Shown here: positions 1 through 10,144 of the stretch, one piece after another | Position numbering within the stretch: position 1 is the stretch's first letter | How the letters are laid out: every line of letters begins with the position of its first letter | Origin: Martelella mediterranea | GTDB lineage: Bacteria; Pseudomonadota; Alphaproteobacteria; Rhizobiales; Rhizobiaceae | Assembly (NCBI RefSeq): GCF_004342225.1 | Contig: NZ_SMAR01000006.1 | Span: 62,001-126,000 of the forward strand | Length of the DNA: 64,000 nt | Direction of reading: 5' to 3' | The notes under the pieces: model-generated | Databases searched by the model: none | Told to the model about the DNA's origin: nothing | Seen by the model: the letters and a program-made list of their open reading frames with translations, nothing else | Translations under genes and position numbers: made by a program

Positions 1-969
1 CTGACGCTTGCCGGTGACGGTGGCTGGACAGTGCGGTCAACCGCTTATGCCTTCCAGCGCTATGTCCAGACGGTGATGAAACGTTTTGGCGACCGGCTCG
101 ACTTCGTCTCAACCTTCAACGAACCCTGGTGCGTGGTCTATCTCAGCCACCTTTATGGCATCCATGCTCCCGGCGAAAAGTCGATTGAGGCCTCGGTTGC
201 TGCCCTGCACACGGTCAATCTGGCGCATGGCCTGGCGGTGGAAGCGATCCGTCAGGAAGCGCCGGATGTCGCCGTTGGCATCGTCTGTAATCATCAGGCT
301 ATTATTCCGGTGACCGACAGCGAAGAAGACAAGGCGGCCTGCGAGCGCGCCTTCCAGTTCAACAACGGCGTCTTCTTCGACCCGATCTTCAAGGGCGAAT
401 ATCCGGCTGACTTCATGGCAGCCTACGGCGATATCATGCCGAAGATCGAAGATGGCGACCTGGCTCTGATCAGCCAGCCGCTCGACTGGTGGGGACTGAA
501 CTATTACAAGCCGGAGCGCTACAAGCATAATCCGGAAGCCCCCTTCCCGTCTGTGGCAGACGGGCCGGCACTGAACGACGTCTTCACCGATATCGGCTGG
601 GAGGTTGATGCTTCAGCTCTGAAATTCCTCGTTCATCAGCTTTATGATCGCTATGAACTGCCTGACATGTACATCACCGAAAACGGTGCCTGCTACAATA
701 TGGCGCCCGTTGATGGCGTCGTCGACGACCAGCCGCGGATCGAATATCTGTCCGAACATCTGGGCGTTGTCGCCGATCTCATAGAAGCGGGCCGCCCGAT
801 CAAGGGCTATTATGCCTGGAGCCTGATGGACAATTTCGAATGGGCAGAAGGCTACAAGATGCGGTTCGGCCTCATCTATATCAATTATGAAACGCAGGAA
901 CGCACGGTCAAGAATTCCGGCAAATGGTTCAAGGCACTCGCCGAGGAATTTTTAAACGCAGAGAAGTAA
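1..969 (+). CDS. GH1 beta-glucosidase, 3' part
   Basis: Glycoside hydrolase family 1 enzyme, expected to release terminal beta-glucosyl residues from oligosaccharides in the cytoplasm. The frame is open at base 1, so the N-terminus (probably about 120-130 residues of a family length near 450) lies outside the window; a GTG at 31 is inside the gene, not its start. The acid/base Glu is in TFNEPW (codon 121-123) and the nucleophile Glu in YITENG (codon 679-681), both intact. The C-terminal WSLMDNFEWAEGY motif of the family is also present. The assignment to GH1 is firm; the actual sugar substrate cannot be read. Confidence 0.95.
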   Translation: MTLAGDGGWTVRSTAYAFQRYVQTVMKRFGDRLDFVSTFNEPWCVVYLSHLYGIHAPGEKSIEASVAALHTVNLAHGLAVEAIRQEAPDVAVGIVCNHQAIIPVTDSEEDKAACERAFQFNNGVFFDPIFKGEYPADFMAAYGDIMPKIEDGDLALISQPLDWWGLNYYKPERYKHNPEAPFPSVADGPALNDVFTDIGWEVDASALKFLVHQLYDRYELPDMYITENGACYNMAPVDGVVDDQPRIEYLSEHLGVVADLIEAGRPIKGYYAWSLMDNFEWAEGYKMRFGLIYINYETQERTVKNSGKWFKALAEEFLNAEK

Positions 970-1006
970 GCCGCCCCAAGACGGCTTTGTCTGAACTTCA
1001 AACGCA

Positions 1007-1029
1007 GGCCCGTACCAAAGGTGCGGGCC
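1007..1029. terminator. Hairpin between convergent genes
   Basis: A 10-bp stem with one G.T pair (1007-1016 with 1020-1029) and an AAA loop lies between the converging GH1 and Rid genes. It lacks a long T-run on either side, so it is a probable but weak bidirectional terminator. Confidence 0.5.
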
Positions 1030-1043
1030 GCTTTACTGGTAAA

Positions 1044-1451
1044 TCAGGCAGAAGCGGTTTCAGCAGGAATACGCGCGATCACCTTGATTTCGAAGTCAAA
1101 ACCGGAAAGCCAGGTCACCCCGAGGGCCGTCCAGCCGGGATAAGGTGGCCGGGTAAAGAATTCATCCTTGATCGGCAGGACTGCAGACAGCTGGTTTTCC
1201 GGATCCGTATGGAATGACGTCACGTCGACAACATCATCAAAGCTGCAGCCAGCGGCCTTCAGCGTCGCCTCCAGATTGGTAAAAGCACGCCTGACCTGAG
1301 CATCAAATTCCGGCTCTGCAGAACCGTCTTCCCGACTTCCGACCTGGCCGGAAACGAATAGCAGATCACCCGAACGAACGGCTGCTGAGTATTTATGTGC
1401 TTCGTAAAGCGCGTGACGGTTATCGGGGAAAATAGTTTCTCGAACGGTCAT
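1044..1451 (-). CDS. Rid (YjgF/YER057c/UK114) family protein
   Basis: A 135-residue Rid-family protein. Canonical RidA hydrolyses reactive enamine/imine intermediates made by PLP enzymes. The start at 1451 is chosen because a good ribosome site (AGGAAAGGAT) precedes it; longer readings would run through the regulatory region. Family features include the SGDLLFVSGQVG segment and a FEIKVIA strand with the conserved Glu. The Arg that binds the substrate carboxylate in RidA appears replaced by Trp in PGWTALGV, so this is probably a non-RidA subgroup with another or no deaminase activity. It is divergent from the TetR gene and likely regulated by it. Confidence 0.85.
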   Translation of the reverse strand: MTVRETIFPDNRHALYEAHKYSAAVRSGDLLFVSGQVGSREDGSAEPEFDAQVRRAFTNLEATLKAAGCSFDDVVDVTSFHTDPENQLSAVLPIKDEFFTRPPYPGWTALGVTWLSGFDFEIKVIARIPAETASA

Positions 1452-1529
1452 GGATATCCTTTCCTCATAATCTTCGAAAAATGCCTCAAAACGAACGATG
1501 CAAGACTTTACGTGATGGGCTACACTCAA

Positions 1530-1593
1530 ATACGAAACGTATATTAAAATTACCGACATACAATTCGTATGTCAAATAATATACGAGGCGTAT
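1530..1593. promoter_or_regulatory. Three operator-like palindromes and rid promoter
   Basis: Three perfect inverted repeats share TACG/CGTA-like arms: ATACG-AAA-CGTAT at 1530-1542, GACATAC-AATTC-GTATGTC at 1555-1573, and ATACG-AGG-CGTAT at 1581-1593. A sigma70-like promoter for the minus-strand Rid gene overlaps them (TTGACA at 1575-1570, 17-bp spacer, TAATTT at 1552-1547). The layout suits autorepression and repression of rid by the adjacent TetR protein. Confidence 0.7.
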
Positions 1594-1598
1594 GTGAA

Positions 1599-2219
1599 AT
1601 GGAGGTTGCCTTGGCCAAAACCCGCCTAGAAAAAATGGAGGAGAATCGTGCGAAACTGATTGCCGCTGCACGAAAAGCCTTTGCTGAGAAAGGTTATGCC
1701 GCGTCCTCAATGGACGATCTGACCGCACAGGCAGGACTGACACGCGGTGCGCTTTATCACAATTTTGGTGATAAGCGCGGTCTTCTTGCCGCGGTGGTTG
1801 ACCAGATTGACACTGGGCTGGCTGAGCGCGCACGCCTTAAGGCAGCAGCAGAAACAACCAAATGGGGCGCACTGATGGCTGAAGGCGAGGCCTATATTGA
1901 AATGGCGCTGGAACCGGAGGTGCAACGCATCGTATTGCTGGATGGTCCAGCCTTCCTTGGCGACCCATCGCAATGGCCAAGCCAGAATGCCTGTCTTCAG
2001 GAAACGCATGAAGCGGTAAGAGAACTGATTGCCGAAGGCATCATGAAGCCGGTGGACGCAGCAGCAGCAGCACGGCTTCTGACAGGGGCAGCCCTGAATG
2101 CTGCACTCTGGATTGCCGCAGACAACAACCCGGATGCGCGCCTGCCGAAAGCGATTGAGGCGTTTCGCACGCTGGCCTCCGGCTTCCTGTCAGAACCGTT
2201 GCAACGCATGATCAAATAA
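1599..2219 (+). CDS. TetR/AcrR family transcriptional regulator
   Basis: A 206-residue TetR-type repressor. The N-terminal helix-turn-helix shows the typical run AGLTRGALYHNFGDKRGL around residues 45-62, followed by a variable ligand-binding helical domain. The ATG at 1599 is preferred over the ATG at 1569 because the latter lies in the operator cluster and would place the palindromes inside the coding frame. The gene is divergent from the Rid gene, with the shared region carrying three palindromes, so it most likely controls itself and that neighbour. The effector is unknown. Confidence 0.9.
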   Translation: MEVALAKTRLEKMEENRAKLIAAARKAFAEKGYAASSMDDLTAQAGLTRGALYHNFGDKRGLLAAVVDQIDTGLAERARLKAAAETTKWGALMAEGEAYIEMALEPEVQRIVLLDGPAFLGDPSQWPSQNACLQETHEAVRELIAEGIMKPVDAAAAARLLTGAALNAALWIAADNNPDARLPKAIEAFRTLASGFLSEPLQRMIK

Positions 2220-2251
2220 AAAAGGAAGAACTGCGCCTGCAACTCTTCCTT
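2217..2251 (-). terminator. Rho-independent terminator of truB operon
   Basis: An 8-bp perfect stem (AAGGAAGA at 2222-2229, TCTTCCTT at 2244-2251) is followed on the minus strand by a run of T residues. It sits about 50 bp past the truB stop and immediately after the convergent TetR gene. Confidence 0.75.
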
Positions 2252-2301
2252 CAAGCGTTAATGATCAAGCCTTTAAGTCTTTTCAAGCGAGCACGTCGCA
2301 C

Positions 2302-3234
2302 TCAGCCGAAGACACGCCTTGGCCGAAATTGCCCTTGCGCGATTTCGCCAATCGCGATCAGGCGGCCACCAGCGGAGGCATAAGCCTCAGGCTCTTCAAC
2401 GGGGGCATTCGCGCCGCGCAGGGTGATCGGGTTGCCGAGCTTGATGCGGCGGGCCTGCTCATCATTAACCGGAACATGCGGCAGGTTTACAAGCGCTTCT
2501 GACGTATCAATCAGAAACTCTTCCAGTGCTGCAAAACGTTCCTGGTCGTCTTCAATCTCTTCCAGTGCCGTCAGTTCGGAAAGCGGAACAAGCATCTCTT
2601 CGGCAAATGGCGCAACATAAGGACGGCGCAAGGCCGAGATATGGCCGAAGCAGCCAAGATCACGCCCGAAGTCTCGGGCCAGAGCACGCACATAAGTGCC
2701 TTTACCACACTCGACCTCAAACTCGGCCGAATTTTCATCCGGACAGCCCAGAAGGGTCAGTCGGTGAATTTCAACTTCACGCGTTGGAATTTCAACGGTT
2801 TCCCCTTCGCGCGCCAGATCATAGGCCCGGTTGCCATCGATCTTGATGGCAGAAAACTGCGGCGGCACCTGTTCGATCACACCAGTGTATTTCGACAGCA
2901 AAGCCTCGATCGCCTCACGGCTCGGGCGCCTATCCGATGTTTCTGTCACCTCGCCTTCAAGGTCATCGGTTGAGCGCTCTTCACCCCAGGTCACGGTAAA
3001 CTCGTAGATCTTGCGGCCATCCATCACATAAGGCACGGTTTTGGTCGCATCACCAAGCGCAATCGGCAACATGCCAGAGGCCAGCGGATCAAGTGTGCCG
3101 GCGTGGCCGGCCTTCTGCGCCTTGAACAACCATTTGATCTTCGACACAGCTTCGGTCGAGCCAAAATCAACCGGCTTGTCGAGGATCATCCAGCCCGAGA
3201 CCGGCCGCCCCTTGGGTTTTCTCTGCCGCGCCAT
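2302..3234 (-). CDS. truB: tRNA pseudouridine(55) synthase TruB
   Basis: Makes pseudouridine 55 in the T-loop of tRNAs. The 310-residue protein shows the TruB catalytic motif [12 protein letters not shown] with the catalytic Asp at about residue 49, the GWMILDKP motif near residue 14, and the C-terminal PUA-like region. Its ATG overlaps the rbfA stop by one base (TGATG), so the two are translationally coupled. It is the last gene of the rimP-nusA-ylxR-infB-rbfA-truB cluster and is followed by a terminator. Confidence 0.97.
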   Translation of the reverse strand: MARQRKPKGRPVSGWMILDKPVDFGSTEAVSKIKWLFKAQKAGHAGTLDPLASGMLPIALGDATKTVPYVMDGRKIYEFTVTWGEERSTDDLEGEVTETSDRRPSREAIEALLSKYTGVIEQVPPQFSAIKIDGNRAYDLAREGETVEIPTREVEIHRLTLLGCPDENSAEFEVECGKGTYVRALARDFGRDLGCFGHISALRRPYVAPFAEEMLVPLSELTALEEIEDDQERFAALEEFLIDTSEALVNLPHVPVNDEQARRIKLGNPITLRGANAPVEEPEAYASAGGRLIAIGEIAQGQFRPRRVFG

Positions 3235-3662
3235 CAGTTGTTGCCCTCGTCGTTGCCGTCACTATCATCTTCATCGTGATCAAGATCACGCGCCACTTCC
3301 GGTGAATGCAAAAGCTCATCAATCTTGCGGAAGTTTTCAAAGCTTGTGTCATCACGAAAACGAAGCTCGGGCATATACTTCATCTGCCGCAACTCACGAG
3401 TGATACGCCCGCGCATGAATTTCGCATGATGATTCAGTGCCTTGACCAGCTGATCATGATCCTGCTGACCCAATGGGGTTACATAAGCAGTCGCGACCTT
3501 CAGATCAGGCGACATCCGGACTTCAGAGATGGAAATGACCGTGTTTTCGATCAGCGGATCACGCACTTCACCGCGCTGCAAAACTTTGGTCAAAGCGGCG
3601 CGAACCTGTTCGCCAACGCGAAGCATGCGTTGTGAGGGCGCCGAGGAGGAAGCTCTCGTCAT
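3234..3662 (-). CDS. rbfA: 30S ribosome-binding factor RbfA
   Basis: RbfA binds the 30S subunit and helps mature the 5' end of 16S rRNA, also acting in cold adaptation. The 142-residue protein has the single KH-like RbfA domain: [22 protein letters not shown] near the N-terminus and the conserved [11 protein letters not shown] toward the end, followed by an acidic tail. It overlaps truB by one base. A gap of about 560 bp with its own structured RNA candidate separates it from infB, which is unusual for this normally tight operon. Confidence 0.96.
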   Translation of the reverse strand: MTRASSSAPSQRMLRVGEQVRAALTKVLQRGEVRDPLIENTVISISEVRMSPDLKVATAYVTPLGQQDHDQLVKALNHHAKFMRGRITRELRQMKYMPELRFRDDTSFENFRKIDELLHSPEVARDLDHDEDDSDGNDEGNN

Positions 3663-3944
3663 AATATCCTTAAATCGGTTATTTCAGTGTTTCATTGAAA
3701 TCTGGCAGCACTCGGGAATTGAACCCGGCCAAACTCACTCTCGCTGGCTGGTCCTTTATCCTCTCACGTTCAGAAAATCAATGGTCAAACCTTCCCGACA
3801 CAGTCGGGCAGCCATTCGCGCCTGACAACCTTCTTTACACCTGCGCCAAAAAAGATCGAACCAATACAAGCATTTGATTCAGCGCAAATCGCGATGCAAA
3901 CACCTGCGCTACAAACGTTTTAAGGATAGTTGATGCCATCGCCT

Positions 3945-4125
3945 CCGGGCCGGTCATGAGGGAGTTTGCCGACCGTCATATGGAAATTCAAGTTTCAAAG
4001 CGCTTTACGATCTCCTCCTCCTTCAATAGCTGAAGCGCTTTGTCTGGTCGCTCCCCGCACGACCAATCTCCCTCCTCTCAATTGCGGGTAAAAACGGGTC
4101 GCATCACGCGGCCCGTTTCGTTTTT
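3945..4125 (+). ncRNA. Candidate anti-Shine-Dalgarno small RNA
   Basis: In the infB-rbfA gap the plus strand holds an ordered series of hairpins: CGGTC/GACCG (3951-3955, 3971-3975), a perfect 9-bp stem AAAGCGCTT/AAGCGCTTT (3997-4005, 4033-4041) whose 27-nt loop contains CTCCTCCTCC at 4012-4021, a 6-bp stem TGGTCG/CGACCA (4045-4050, 4060-4065) with a C-rich loop, a single-stranded CTCCCTCCTCT at 4068-4078, and an 11-bp terminator stem (4092-4102, 4108-4118) followed by CGTTTTT. The C/U-rich loops could pair with Shine-Dalgarno sequences, as in the anti-SD 'cuckoo'-type sRNAs reported from alphaproteobacteria (recalled, not checked). No clear promoter was seen, so the 5' end is a guess. Confidence 0.55.
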
Positions 4126-4133
4126 CGATGCAT

Positions 4134-4172
4134 AAAAAGCCCCGTCACAGCCAAAGCTGTCACGGGGCTTTT
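4134..4172 (-). terminator. Terminator after infB
   Basis: A 14-bp stem with one mismatch (4138-4151 with 4156-4169) and an AAAG/CTTT-type loop is followed on the minus strand by a run of five T. It lies 50 bp past the infB stop, so a fraction of operon transcripts may end before rbfA-truB. Confidence 0.85.
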
Positions 4173-4224
4173 CACTATCACAAACAGAAAAACCGGCCGA
4201 AACCGGTTTCTTATAATCTTCAAA

Positions 4225-7050
4225 TTAAAGCGTGCGGGTTACATGCTCGACGCGGAAGGCCTCGATGATATCGCCCTTGCGCATATCTTCATAGTTCTCG
4301 AACGCCATACCGCATTCCTGACCGACCGGAACTTCCGAGACTTCATCCTTGAAGCGCTTCAGTGTCTTCAGCTTGCCTTCGTGGATCACAACGTTGTCGC
4401 GGATCAGACGAACACCGGCACCACGCTCGACCTTGCCTTCGGTAACCTGGCAGCCTGCGACCTTGCCGGTCTTGGAAATGTTGAACACTTCCAGGATTTC
4501 CGCATTGCCGAGGAAGGTTTCGCGGCGTTCCGGCGAGAGAAGGCCCGACATCGCTGCTTTCACATCGTCCACCAGATCGTAGATGATGTTGTAGTAGCGG
4601 ATCTCGATGCCTGCCTGATCGGCAGCGCGGCGTGCCTGAGCATTGGCACGGACATTGAAGCCAATGATTGCAGCATCCGATGCTTCGGCAAGCGAGATAT
4701 CCGATTCGGTGATACCGCCGGCAGCGGCATGAACGACACGAGCGCGGACTTCATCCGTACCAAGCTTTTCAAGCGCGGCATTGATGGCTTCAACAGAGCC
4801 CTGCACGTCGCCCTTGATCAGCAGCGGGAATTCCTTCAACCCGGTATCCTGCAGCTGGCTCATCATCTGTTCGAGCGAACCGCGCGAACCGGACTGACGG
4901 GCTGCCGCCTTATCGCGGGCCAGACGCTGACGATATTCGGAAACTTCACGCGCCTTGGCCTCATTTTCGACAACCGCGAAGCGATCACCCGCCGAAGGCG
5001 TGCCGCCGAGACCGAGAATTTCCACCGGCATGGACGGGCCGGCTTCCTTCACATGCTCGCCGCGGTCATTGATCAGGGCGCGGACGCGGCCCCACTGGTC
5101 ACCGGCGACCAGAACCTGACCCGGCTTCAGCGTACCCTTCTGCACCAGAACGGTCGCGACCGAACCACGACCGCGGTCCAGCTGTGCCTCAATGACAACG
5201 CCTTCTGCGGTACGATCCGGGTTGGCCTTCAGGTCCAGAATTTCGGACTGCAACAGGATGGCTTCCAGAATCTTATCGAGGCCCTGACCGGTCTTGGCCG
5301 AAACTTCAACTTCAAGAACTTCACCACCCATGGATTCAACGAACACTTCATGCTGAAGCAGCTCGGTACGAACCTTCTGCGCATCGGCGGCAGGCTTATC
5401 GATCTTGTTGATCGCAACGATGATCGGAACACCGGCAGCCTTGGCGTGATTGATACTTTCAATCGTCTGCGGCATCACACTGTCATCGGCTGCAACCACC
5501 AGAATGGCAACATCGGTGACTTCGGCACCCCGTGCGCGCATCGCGGTAAAGGCCGCGTGACCGGGGGTGTCGATGAAGGTGATCTTCTGACCGTCCTGCT
5601 CGACCTGGTAGGCACCAATATGCTGGGTGATACCACCGGCCTCACCGGAAACCACATTTGCGTGACGGATCGCATCGAGAAGCGAGGTCTTACCGTGGTC
5701 AACGTGACCCATGATGGTAACAACCGGCGCACGCGATTTCAGATCAGCTTCCTCATCCTTGACATCAAAGATCCCTTCTTCAACGTCAGATTCAGCAACG
5801 CGCTTGACCGTATGGCCGAATTCGGAGGCGATCAGCTCGGCAAGATCAGCATCGATAACATCGCCGGGCTTCATCATCTGCCCTTCTTTCATCAGATACT
5901 TGATCACATCGACAGCCCGTTCAGACATGCGCTGTGAAAGCTCCTGAATCGTGATGGTTTCCGGCAGAACAACCTCGCGTGAAATCTTTTCACGCGGCTC
6001 CTGCGTCTGTGCACGGCGCATTTTCTGCTGGCGGCGGCGCATGGCAGAAAGCGAACGACCGCGTTCGTTACTACCATCGTCATCTGCAGAAACGGTTGTG
6101 ACTGTCAGCTTGCCGCGACGACGTTCGCCGGCCCCTTTCGGGCGGGCAGCAGGCTTGGCAGGCGTTTCCGGACGCACGGCCTTACCACGTGCCGGGGCAG
6201 CATCATCGCCATCACGACGTGGTTTGCGGCCACGCGCAGGTGAATCATCGTCGTCCTTTTCAGCACGAGAAGCCGGGCGTACACGCGGGGCGGCACGGCC
6301 CGGTTTTTCCGAGTCAATCGGCGGCGGTGCAACAGCTGCCGGATCTTCAGGCTCCGCCTGCTTGGGCTCTGGCTTCGGCTCTTCCTTGGCCTTTGCCGCG
6401 GCTTCAGCAGCCTGTCTGGAATCTTCTTCTGCCTGGCGCTTGGCGTCTTCTTCGGCCTGACGCTTGGCTTCAGCTTCCGCCTTCTGACGTTCTTCCTCTT
6501 CACGCTTGCGCCGTTCAGCTTCTTCAACTTCACGCTGCTGCGCCATGATCAGAGCCTTGCGGCGGGCGTCCATTTCGCCTTGAGACAGGCCATGCAGGAC
6601 ATTACCGCCCTGACGCCCCTGCCCAGAGCCGCCGCCACGGTTCGGCTGTCCGCCGCCCCCCTGACCGCCACGCTGACGGTTCTGGCCACCGCGACCCTGA
6701 CCACCACGGGCCTGACCTGAGGGGCCACCACGCGAAGGCTGCCCCTGAGGCTGGCGCTGCTGGCGTGTATTATCTTCGGTTTTGGGAGCTGGCTGCTCAT
6801 TCGTGCGCGCCTGCTGCGGCTGCGGCGTAGCCGCGCTGCGCTGCTGTGCTGGAGCCGACGAAGAGGACGGCGATGAAGCCTCTTCATTCGGTTTGTGCAC
6901 ACGGCGCTTGCGTGTTTCGACTACGACTGCCTTGCTGCGACCGCGCCCCATATCCTGGCGCACAGTGCCCTGGCTGACACCCGACTGCTTGAGTTTCAGC
7001 GTCTTCTTGCCCGAGGGATTGAGTGTCTTGTCGTCTTTATTGTCCGTCAT
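4225..7050 (-). CDS. infB: Translation initiation factor IF-2
   Basis: IF-2 is the GTPase that brings fMet-tRNA to the 30S subunit and promotes subunit joining. At 941 residues it has the long alphaproteobacterial N-terminal extension: a low-complexity Gly/Arg/Gln-rich stretch (about 100-160), a charged Glu/Lys/Ala-rich coiled region (about 165-225), and a basic linker. The conserved core starts near residue 370. The G1 loop GHVDHGKTS is near residue 446, with DTPGHAAF and NKIDKP downstream, then domains II-IV. It lies between ylxR and rbfA, with terminator hairpins directly downstream. Confidence 0.98.
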   Translation of the reverse strand: MTDNKDDKTLNPSGKKTLKLKQSGVSQGTVRQDMGRGRSKAVVVETRKRRVHKPNEEASSPSSSSAPAQQRSAATPQPQQARTNEQPAPKTEDNTRQQRQPQGQPSRGGPSGQARGGQGRGGQNRQRGGQGGGGQPNRGGGSGQGRQGGNVLHGLSQGEMDARRKALIMAQQREVEEAERRKREEEERQKAEAEAKRQAEEDAKRQAEEDSRQAAEAAAKAKEEPKPEPKQAEPEDPAAVAPPPIDSEKPGRAAPRVRPASRAEKDDDDSPARGRKPRRDGDDAAPARGKAVRPETPAKPAARPKGAGERRRGKLTVTTVSADDDGSNERGRSLSAMRRRQQKMRRAQTQEPREKISREVVLPETITIQELSQRMSERAVDVIKYLMKEGQMMKPGDVIDADLAELIASEFGHTVKRVAESDVEEGIFDVKDEEADLKSRAPVVTIMGHVDHGKTSLLDAIRHANVVSGEAGGITQHIGAYQVEQDGQKITFIDTPGHAAFTAMRARGAEVTDVAILVVAADDSVMPQTIESINHAKAAGVPIIVAINKIDKPAADAQKVRTELLQHEVFVESMGGEVLEVEVSAKTGQGLDKILEAILLQSEILDLKANPDRTAEGVVIEAQLDRGRGSVATVLVQKGTLKPGQVLVAGDQWGRVRALINDRGEHVKEAGPSMPVEILGLGGTPSAGDRFAVVENEAKAREVSEYRQRLARDKAAARQSGSRGSLEQMMSQLQDTGLKEFPLLIKGDVQGSVEAINAALEKLGTDEVRARVVHAAAGGITESDISLAEASDAAIIGFNVRANAQARRAADQAGIEIRYYNIIYDLVDDVKAAMSGLLSPERRETFLGNAEILEVFNISKTGKVAGCQVTEGKVERGAGVRLIRDNVVIHEGKLKTLKRFKDEVSEVPVGQECGMAFENYEDMRKGDIIEAFRVEHVTRTL

Positions 7051-7153
7051 TCGGTTCCCGTTCCTTGGTGCGGGAACCGGCTCCCCGTCTAAGGAAGCTC
7101 GTTACCCGCAATAAAATTCATATCGTGGCGTCCGGCCAAATTCCGTGACGTCG

Positions 7154-7798
7154 TCATTTGTTAGTCATCGCGGCTTTTCCTTTGGCTCCGGTCTTAGACC
7201 GATACCTTTCAAGCATCATTGCGCGCTTCACTACACCCTCACCGGCCTTTCCCGCAAGCGCCGCTGCGTGTTTAAACGCATTCTCATGCAAAAGAACCTC
7301 GATTTCGTCTGTGCTGAACGGCCTGAAGGCCGGAATCGGGGATTCTTCTTCAGCCATCATCTGAAATGCCTTACGCGCCTGATCAAGCTTTCGCACCCCA
7401 TCAGCCGCAGCATCAGAAGCATGAAACACCGCAAGCGCCTCACCGCTTCTGATCGCAATATCGACTTTCGAGGAGCCGGTGACAAATTCACCGGCCTTAC
7501 GCGCCATATGCATCATGCCGGAAAGCTGGCGTGCAAGCAGGGTGTCCACCATGCCACCAAGCGCTGGGTTGACTTCAACCTTCTGCTTCAAAGCCCGCGC
7601 GAAATGCTTTTTGGCAACCGCCTGATCGACGGCCCAGCGTTCGGCAGTGACCCAGCATCCGCGTCCGGGCAATTCCCGTTTCAGGTCCGGTACAACGCTT
7701 CCGTCAGGCCCGACCACAAAGCGGATCAGCGTCTCCGGCGTGCCGGTCTGCCGCGTGACGATACAGGTTCTGTCGTTCATCGCCGCGTCATCCTTCAT
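7154..7798 (-). CDS. YlxR/L7Ae RNA-binding protein
   Basis: A 214-residue fusion typical of Rhizobiales. An N-terminal YlxR domain (about 7-85; motif RTCIVTRQTG and PGRGCWV) is joined to a C-terminal L7Ae/L30e-like RNA-binding domain (about 95-185; GSSKVDIAIRSGEALAVFHASDAA). The bacterial YlxR role is tied to the nusA-infB operon and probably to transcription or ribosome assembly. ATG 7798 is chosen; an upstream TTG at 7819 and an ATG at 7780 (preceded by AAGGA) are alternatives. It nearly abuts nusA, consistent with co-transcription. Confidence 0.9.
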   Translation of the reverse strand: MKDDAAMNDRTCIVTRQTGTPETLIRFVVGPDGSVVPDLKRELPGRGCWVTAERWAVDQAVAKKHFARALKQKVEVNPALGGMVDTLLARQLSGMMHMARKAGEFVTGSSKVDIAIRSGEALAVFHASDAAADGVRKLDQARKAFQMMAEEESPIPAFRPFSTDEIEVLLHENAFKHAAALAGKAGEGVVKRAMMLERYRSKTGAKGKAAMTNK

Positions 7799-7815
7799 GC
7801 CGGAGCCACCCGTTT

Positions 7816-9462
7816 TCAAACAGAAGCCCCACCGTTGTCTTCGCTGTCAGTGGCATCACCTTCCGCACCGTCTTCAGCTTCGCCTTCTTCAGTCCCAGCA
7901 TCAGCAGCAAGGTCTTCTTCGGTAATCCAGCCTGCGGCCAGACGCGCCTGAACGACCATGTTTTCGGCCTCAACGCGGGACAGCGCAAAGCTGGACAGGA
8001 TACCGTCAAACCGCTTTGTCTGGCCGTTCTGGCGTTCGGTCCAGCCGACGAGGTCATCAGCGGCGCAACCGGCGAAATCTTCCATGGTCTTGATACCATC
8101 TTCGCCGAGCGCAACCATCATGGAAAGCGTCATGCCGTCAATCTGGCGCAAATCGTCGGAGACGCCCAGCGAGCGACGCTTCTCGTCAAGTTCAGCTTCC
8201 TGACGCTCAAGATATTCGCGTGCGCGGGTCTGGATTTCTTCGGCTGTTTCCTCATCAAAGCCTTCGATGGAGGAAATCTCGTCCAGTTCGACATAGGCAA
8301 CTTCCTCAATCTGAGCGAAGCCTTCCGACGCCAGAACCTGGCCGACCATTTCATCAACATCAAGTGCTTCCATGAACAGCTGGCTGCGCTCGTTGAATTC
8401 CTTCTGACGACGCTCCGATTCCTCGTTTTCCGTCATGATGTCGATATCCCAGCCGGTCAGCTGCGAGGCCAGACGCACATTCTGGCCGCGACGCCCAATG
8501 GCCAGCGAAAGCTGCTCGTCGGGTACGACAACATCGATACGCTCTGCATCTTCATCAAGCACAACCTTGGCCACTTCTGCAGGCTGCAGCGCGTTGACGA
8601 TGAAGGATGCCGGATCTTCCGACCACGGAATGATGTCAATCTTTTCGCCCTGAAGCTCGCCGACGACAGCCTGAACACGGGAACCGCGCATACCCACGCA
8701 AGCACCGACCGGATCAATCGACGAATCGCTGGAGATAACAGCAATCTTCGCCCGGGAACCGGGATCACGAGCAACTGACTTGATGGTGATAATGCCATCG
8801 TAGATTTCCGGCACTTCCATGGTGAACAGCTTGACCATGAACTGCGGATGCGTGCGTGAAAGGAAAATCTGCGGGCCGCGCTGTTCACGGCGCACATCAT
8901 AGACATAGGCACGGATGCGGTCGCCGTAACGCGGAACTTCGCGCGGGATCATCTCATCACGACGGATGATTGCTTCGCCGCGACCGAGATCGACAATCAC
9001 ATTGCCGTATTCAACACGCTTGACGGTTCCGTTGACGATCTCACCGATGCGGTCCTTGTATTCGTCAAACTGCTGATCGCGCTCGGCTTCACGTACCTTC
9101 TGAACAATCACCTGCTTGGCAGATTGCGCTGCGATACGACCAAAATCCATCGGCGGCAGCGGATCGGCAATAAAGTCGCCAATCTTGGCTTCCGGATTAC
9201 GATCCAATGCCAAGGTCAGGGGAATCTGGGTGTTGTAGTCTTCGGCCTCTTCAACAACCTCCAGAAGACGCTGAAGGTGAATTTCACCGGTCTTCGGGTT
9301 GATATCGGCGCGGATATTGGTGTCCGACCCATAGCGCGAACGCGCCGCCTTCTGAATGGCATCAGCCATGGCTGTCAGCACGATCTCGCGATCGATGGAT
9401 TTCTCGCGCGCCACCGCATCGGCAATCTGCAACAGTTCAAGCCGGTTCGCACTTACTGCCAT
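7816..9462 (-). CDS. nusA: Transcription termination/antitermination factor NusA
   Basis: NusA binds RNA polymerase and nascent RNA and modulates pausing, termination and antitermination. The 548-residue protein has the N-terminal polymerase-binding domain, an S1 domain (about 135-200), two KH domains (KH1 with [14 protein letters not shown]2 with [12 protein letters not shown]), and C-terminal helix-hairpin-helix/acidic repeats ending in an acidic tail. Second gene of the rimP operon. The operon leader contains a terminator-like hairpin that NusA itself could act on. Confidence 0.97.
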   Translation of the reverse strand: MAVSANRLELLQIADAVAREKSIDREIVLTAMADAIQKAARSRYGSDTNIRADINPKTGEIHLQRLLEVVEEAEDYNTQIPLTLALDRNPEAKIGDFIADPLPPMDFGRIAAQSAKQVIVQKVREAERDQQFDEYKDRIGEIVNGTVKRVEYGNVIVDLGRGEAIIRRDEMIPREVPRYGDRIRAYVYDVRREQRGPQIFLSRTHPQFMVKLFTMEVPEIYDGIITIKSVARDPGSRAKIAVISSDSSIDPVGACVGMRGSRVQAVVGELQGEKIDIIPWSEDPASFIVNALQPAEVAKVVLDEDAERIDVVVPDEQLSLAIGRRGQNVRLASQLTGWDIDIMTENEESERRQKEFNERSQLFMEALDVDEMVGQVLASEGFAQIEEVAYVELDEISSIEGFDEETAEEIQTRAREYLERQEAELDEKRRSLGVSDDLRQIDGMTLSMMVALGEDGIKTMEDFAGCAADDLVGWTERQNGQTKRFDGILSSFALSRVEAENMVVQARLAAGWITEEDLAADAGTEEGEAEDGAEGDATDSEDNGGASV

Positions 9463-9511
9463 TGATCATACTCCGTTGTTCAAAACGAAAACCGTTCCGG
9501 TTCTCAGATGT

Positions 9512-10114
9512 TCACTCTTCAGCGCCGTCTTCGTCTTCCGGGCCGTTTTCATTTGCTGCACGCGCCTTGGCACGCTTGTCAGCTTTCAGGGCATCGCGGA
9601 TCAGTTCATCCGTCAAAATCAGCTTGGCATCGGACACGGCTGAAAACGGGATTGTCACTTCATTCGGCTCGCCATAGGCAACACCATCACGCAGAAGCGT
9701 AAAGCCTTCCGTATCGGCTTCGATAATGCGCCCACGAAAGCGCTTGCGTTCGCCGATCAGCACTGACGTTTCGCACTTCAGCAAATGCCCTTTCCAGCGA
9801 TAAAAATCCGATTTGCGTGCCATGGGCCGGTCAATACCGGGCGAGGAAACTTCAAGATGATAAGCACGGTCAATCGGATCCTCGACATCGAGAACGGGCG
9901 AAACAGCCACGGAGACTTCTTCGCAGTCTTCCACGGACATCGTTCCATCCAGCCGCTCGGCCATGATCTGCAAGGTCAGGCCGTTCTGACCCGACAACCG
10001 CACGCGCACGAGCTTGAAACCGATATCATCCAGAACCGGCTCGAGCATGTCGGCGATGCGCTTGTCGATGCCCGTTTCAACGATAATGCGTTCTTCTTTT
10101 GCCTGTTCAGCCAT
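9512..10114 (-). CDS. rimP: Ribosome maturation factor RimP
   Basis: RimP is needed for maturation of the 30S subunit. The 200-residue protein contains the two-domain RimP fold; the family motif [12 protein letters not shown] is present near residue 86, followed by the KRFRGRI beta-strand region of the C-terminal SH3-like domain. The C-terminus is extended by a charged Lys/Glu-rich tail. It is the first gene of the operon and lies downstream of a recognisable promoter and leader hairpins. Confidence 0.96.
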   Translation of the reverse strand: MAEQAKEERIIVETGIDKRIADMLEPVLDDIGFKLVRVRLSGQNGLTLQIMAERLDGTMSVEDCEEVSVAVSPVLDVEDPIDRAYHLEVSSPGIDRPMARKSDFYRWKGHLLKCETSVLIGERKRFRGRIIEADTEGFTLLRDGVAYGEPNEVTIPFSAVSDAKLILTDELIRDALKADKRAKARAANENGPEDEDGAEE

Positions 10115-10144
10115 TGGTATCAGCGCTTGCCCCGAATGTTATCC

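Noticed and set aside
3703-3730. tRNA-like 3' end on the minus strand (T-arm GGGTTCAATTCCC followed by TGCTGCCA)
   Set aside because: The acceptor and T-stem lengths do not fit, and no matching 5' acceptor, D-arm or anticodon arm is found upstream. At most a remnant or chance.
4243-5937. 564-codon open frame antisense to infB
   Set aside because: Shadow of the infB codons; no domain, and infB is certain on the other strand.
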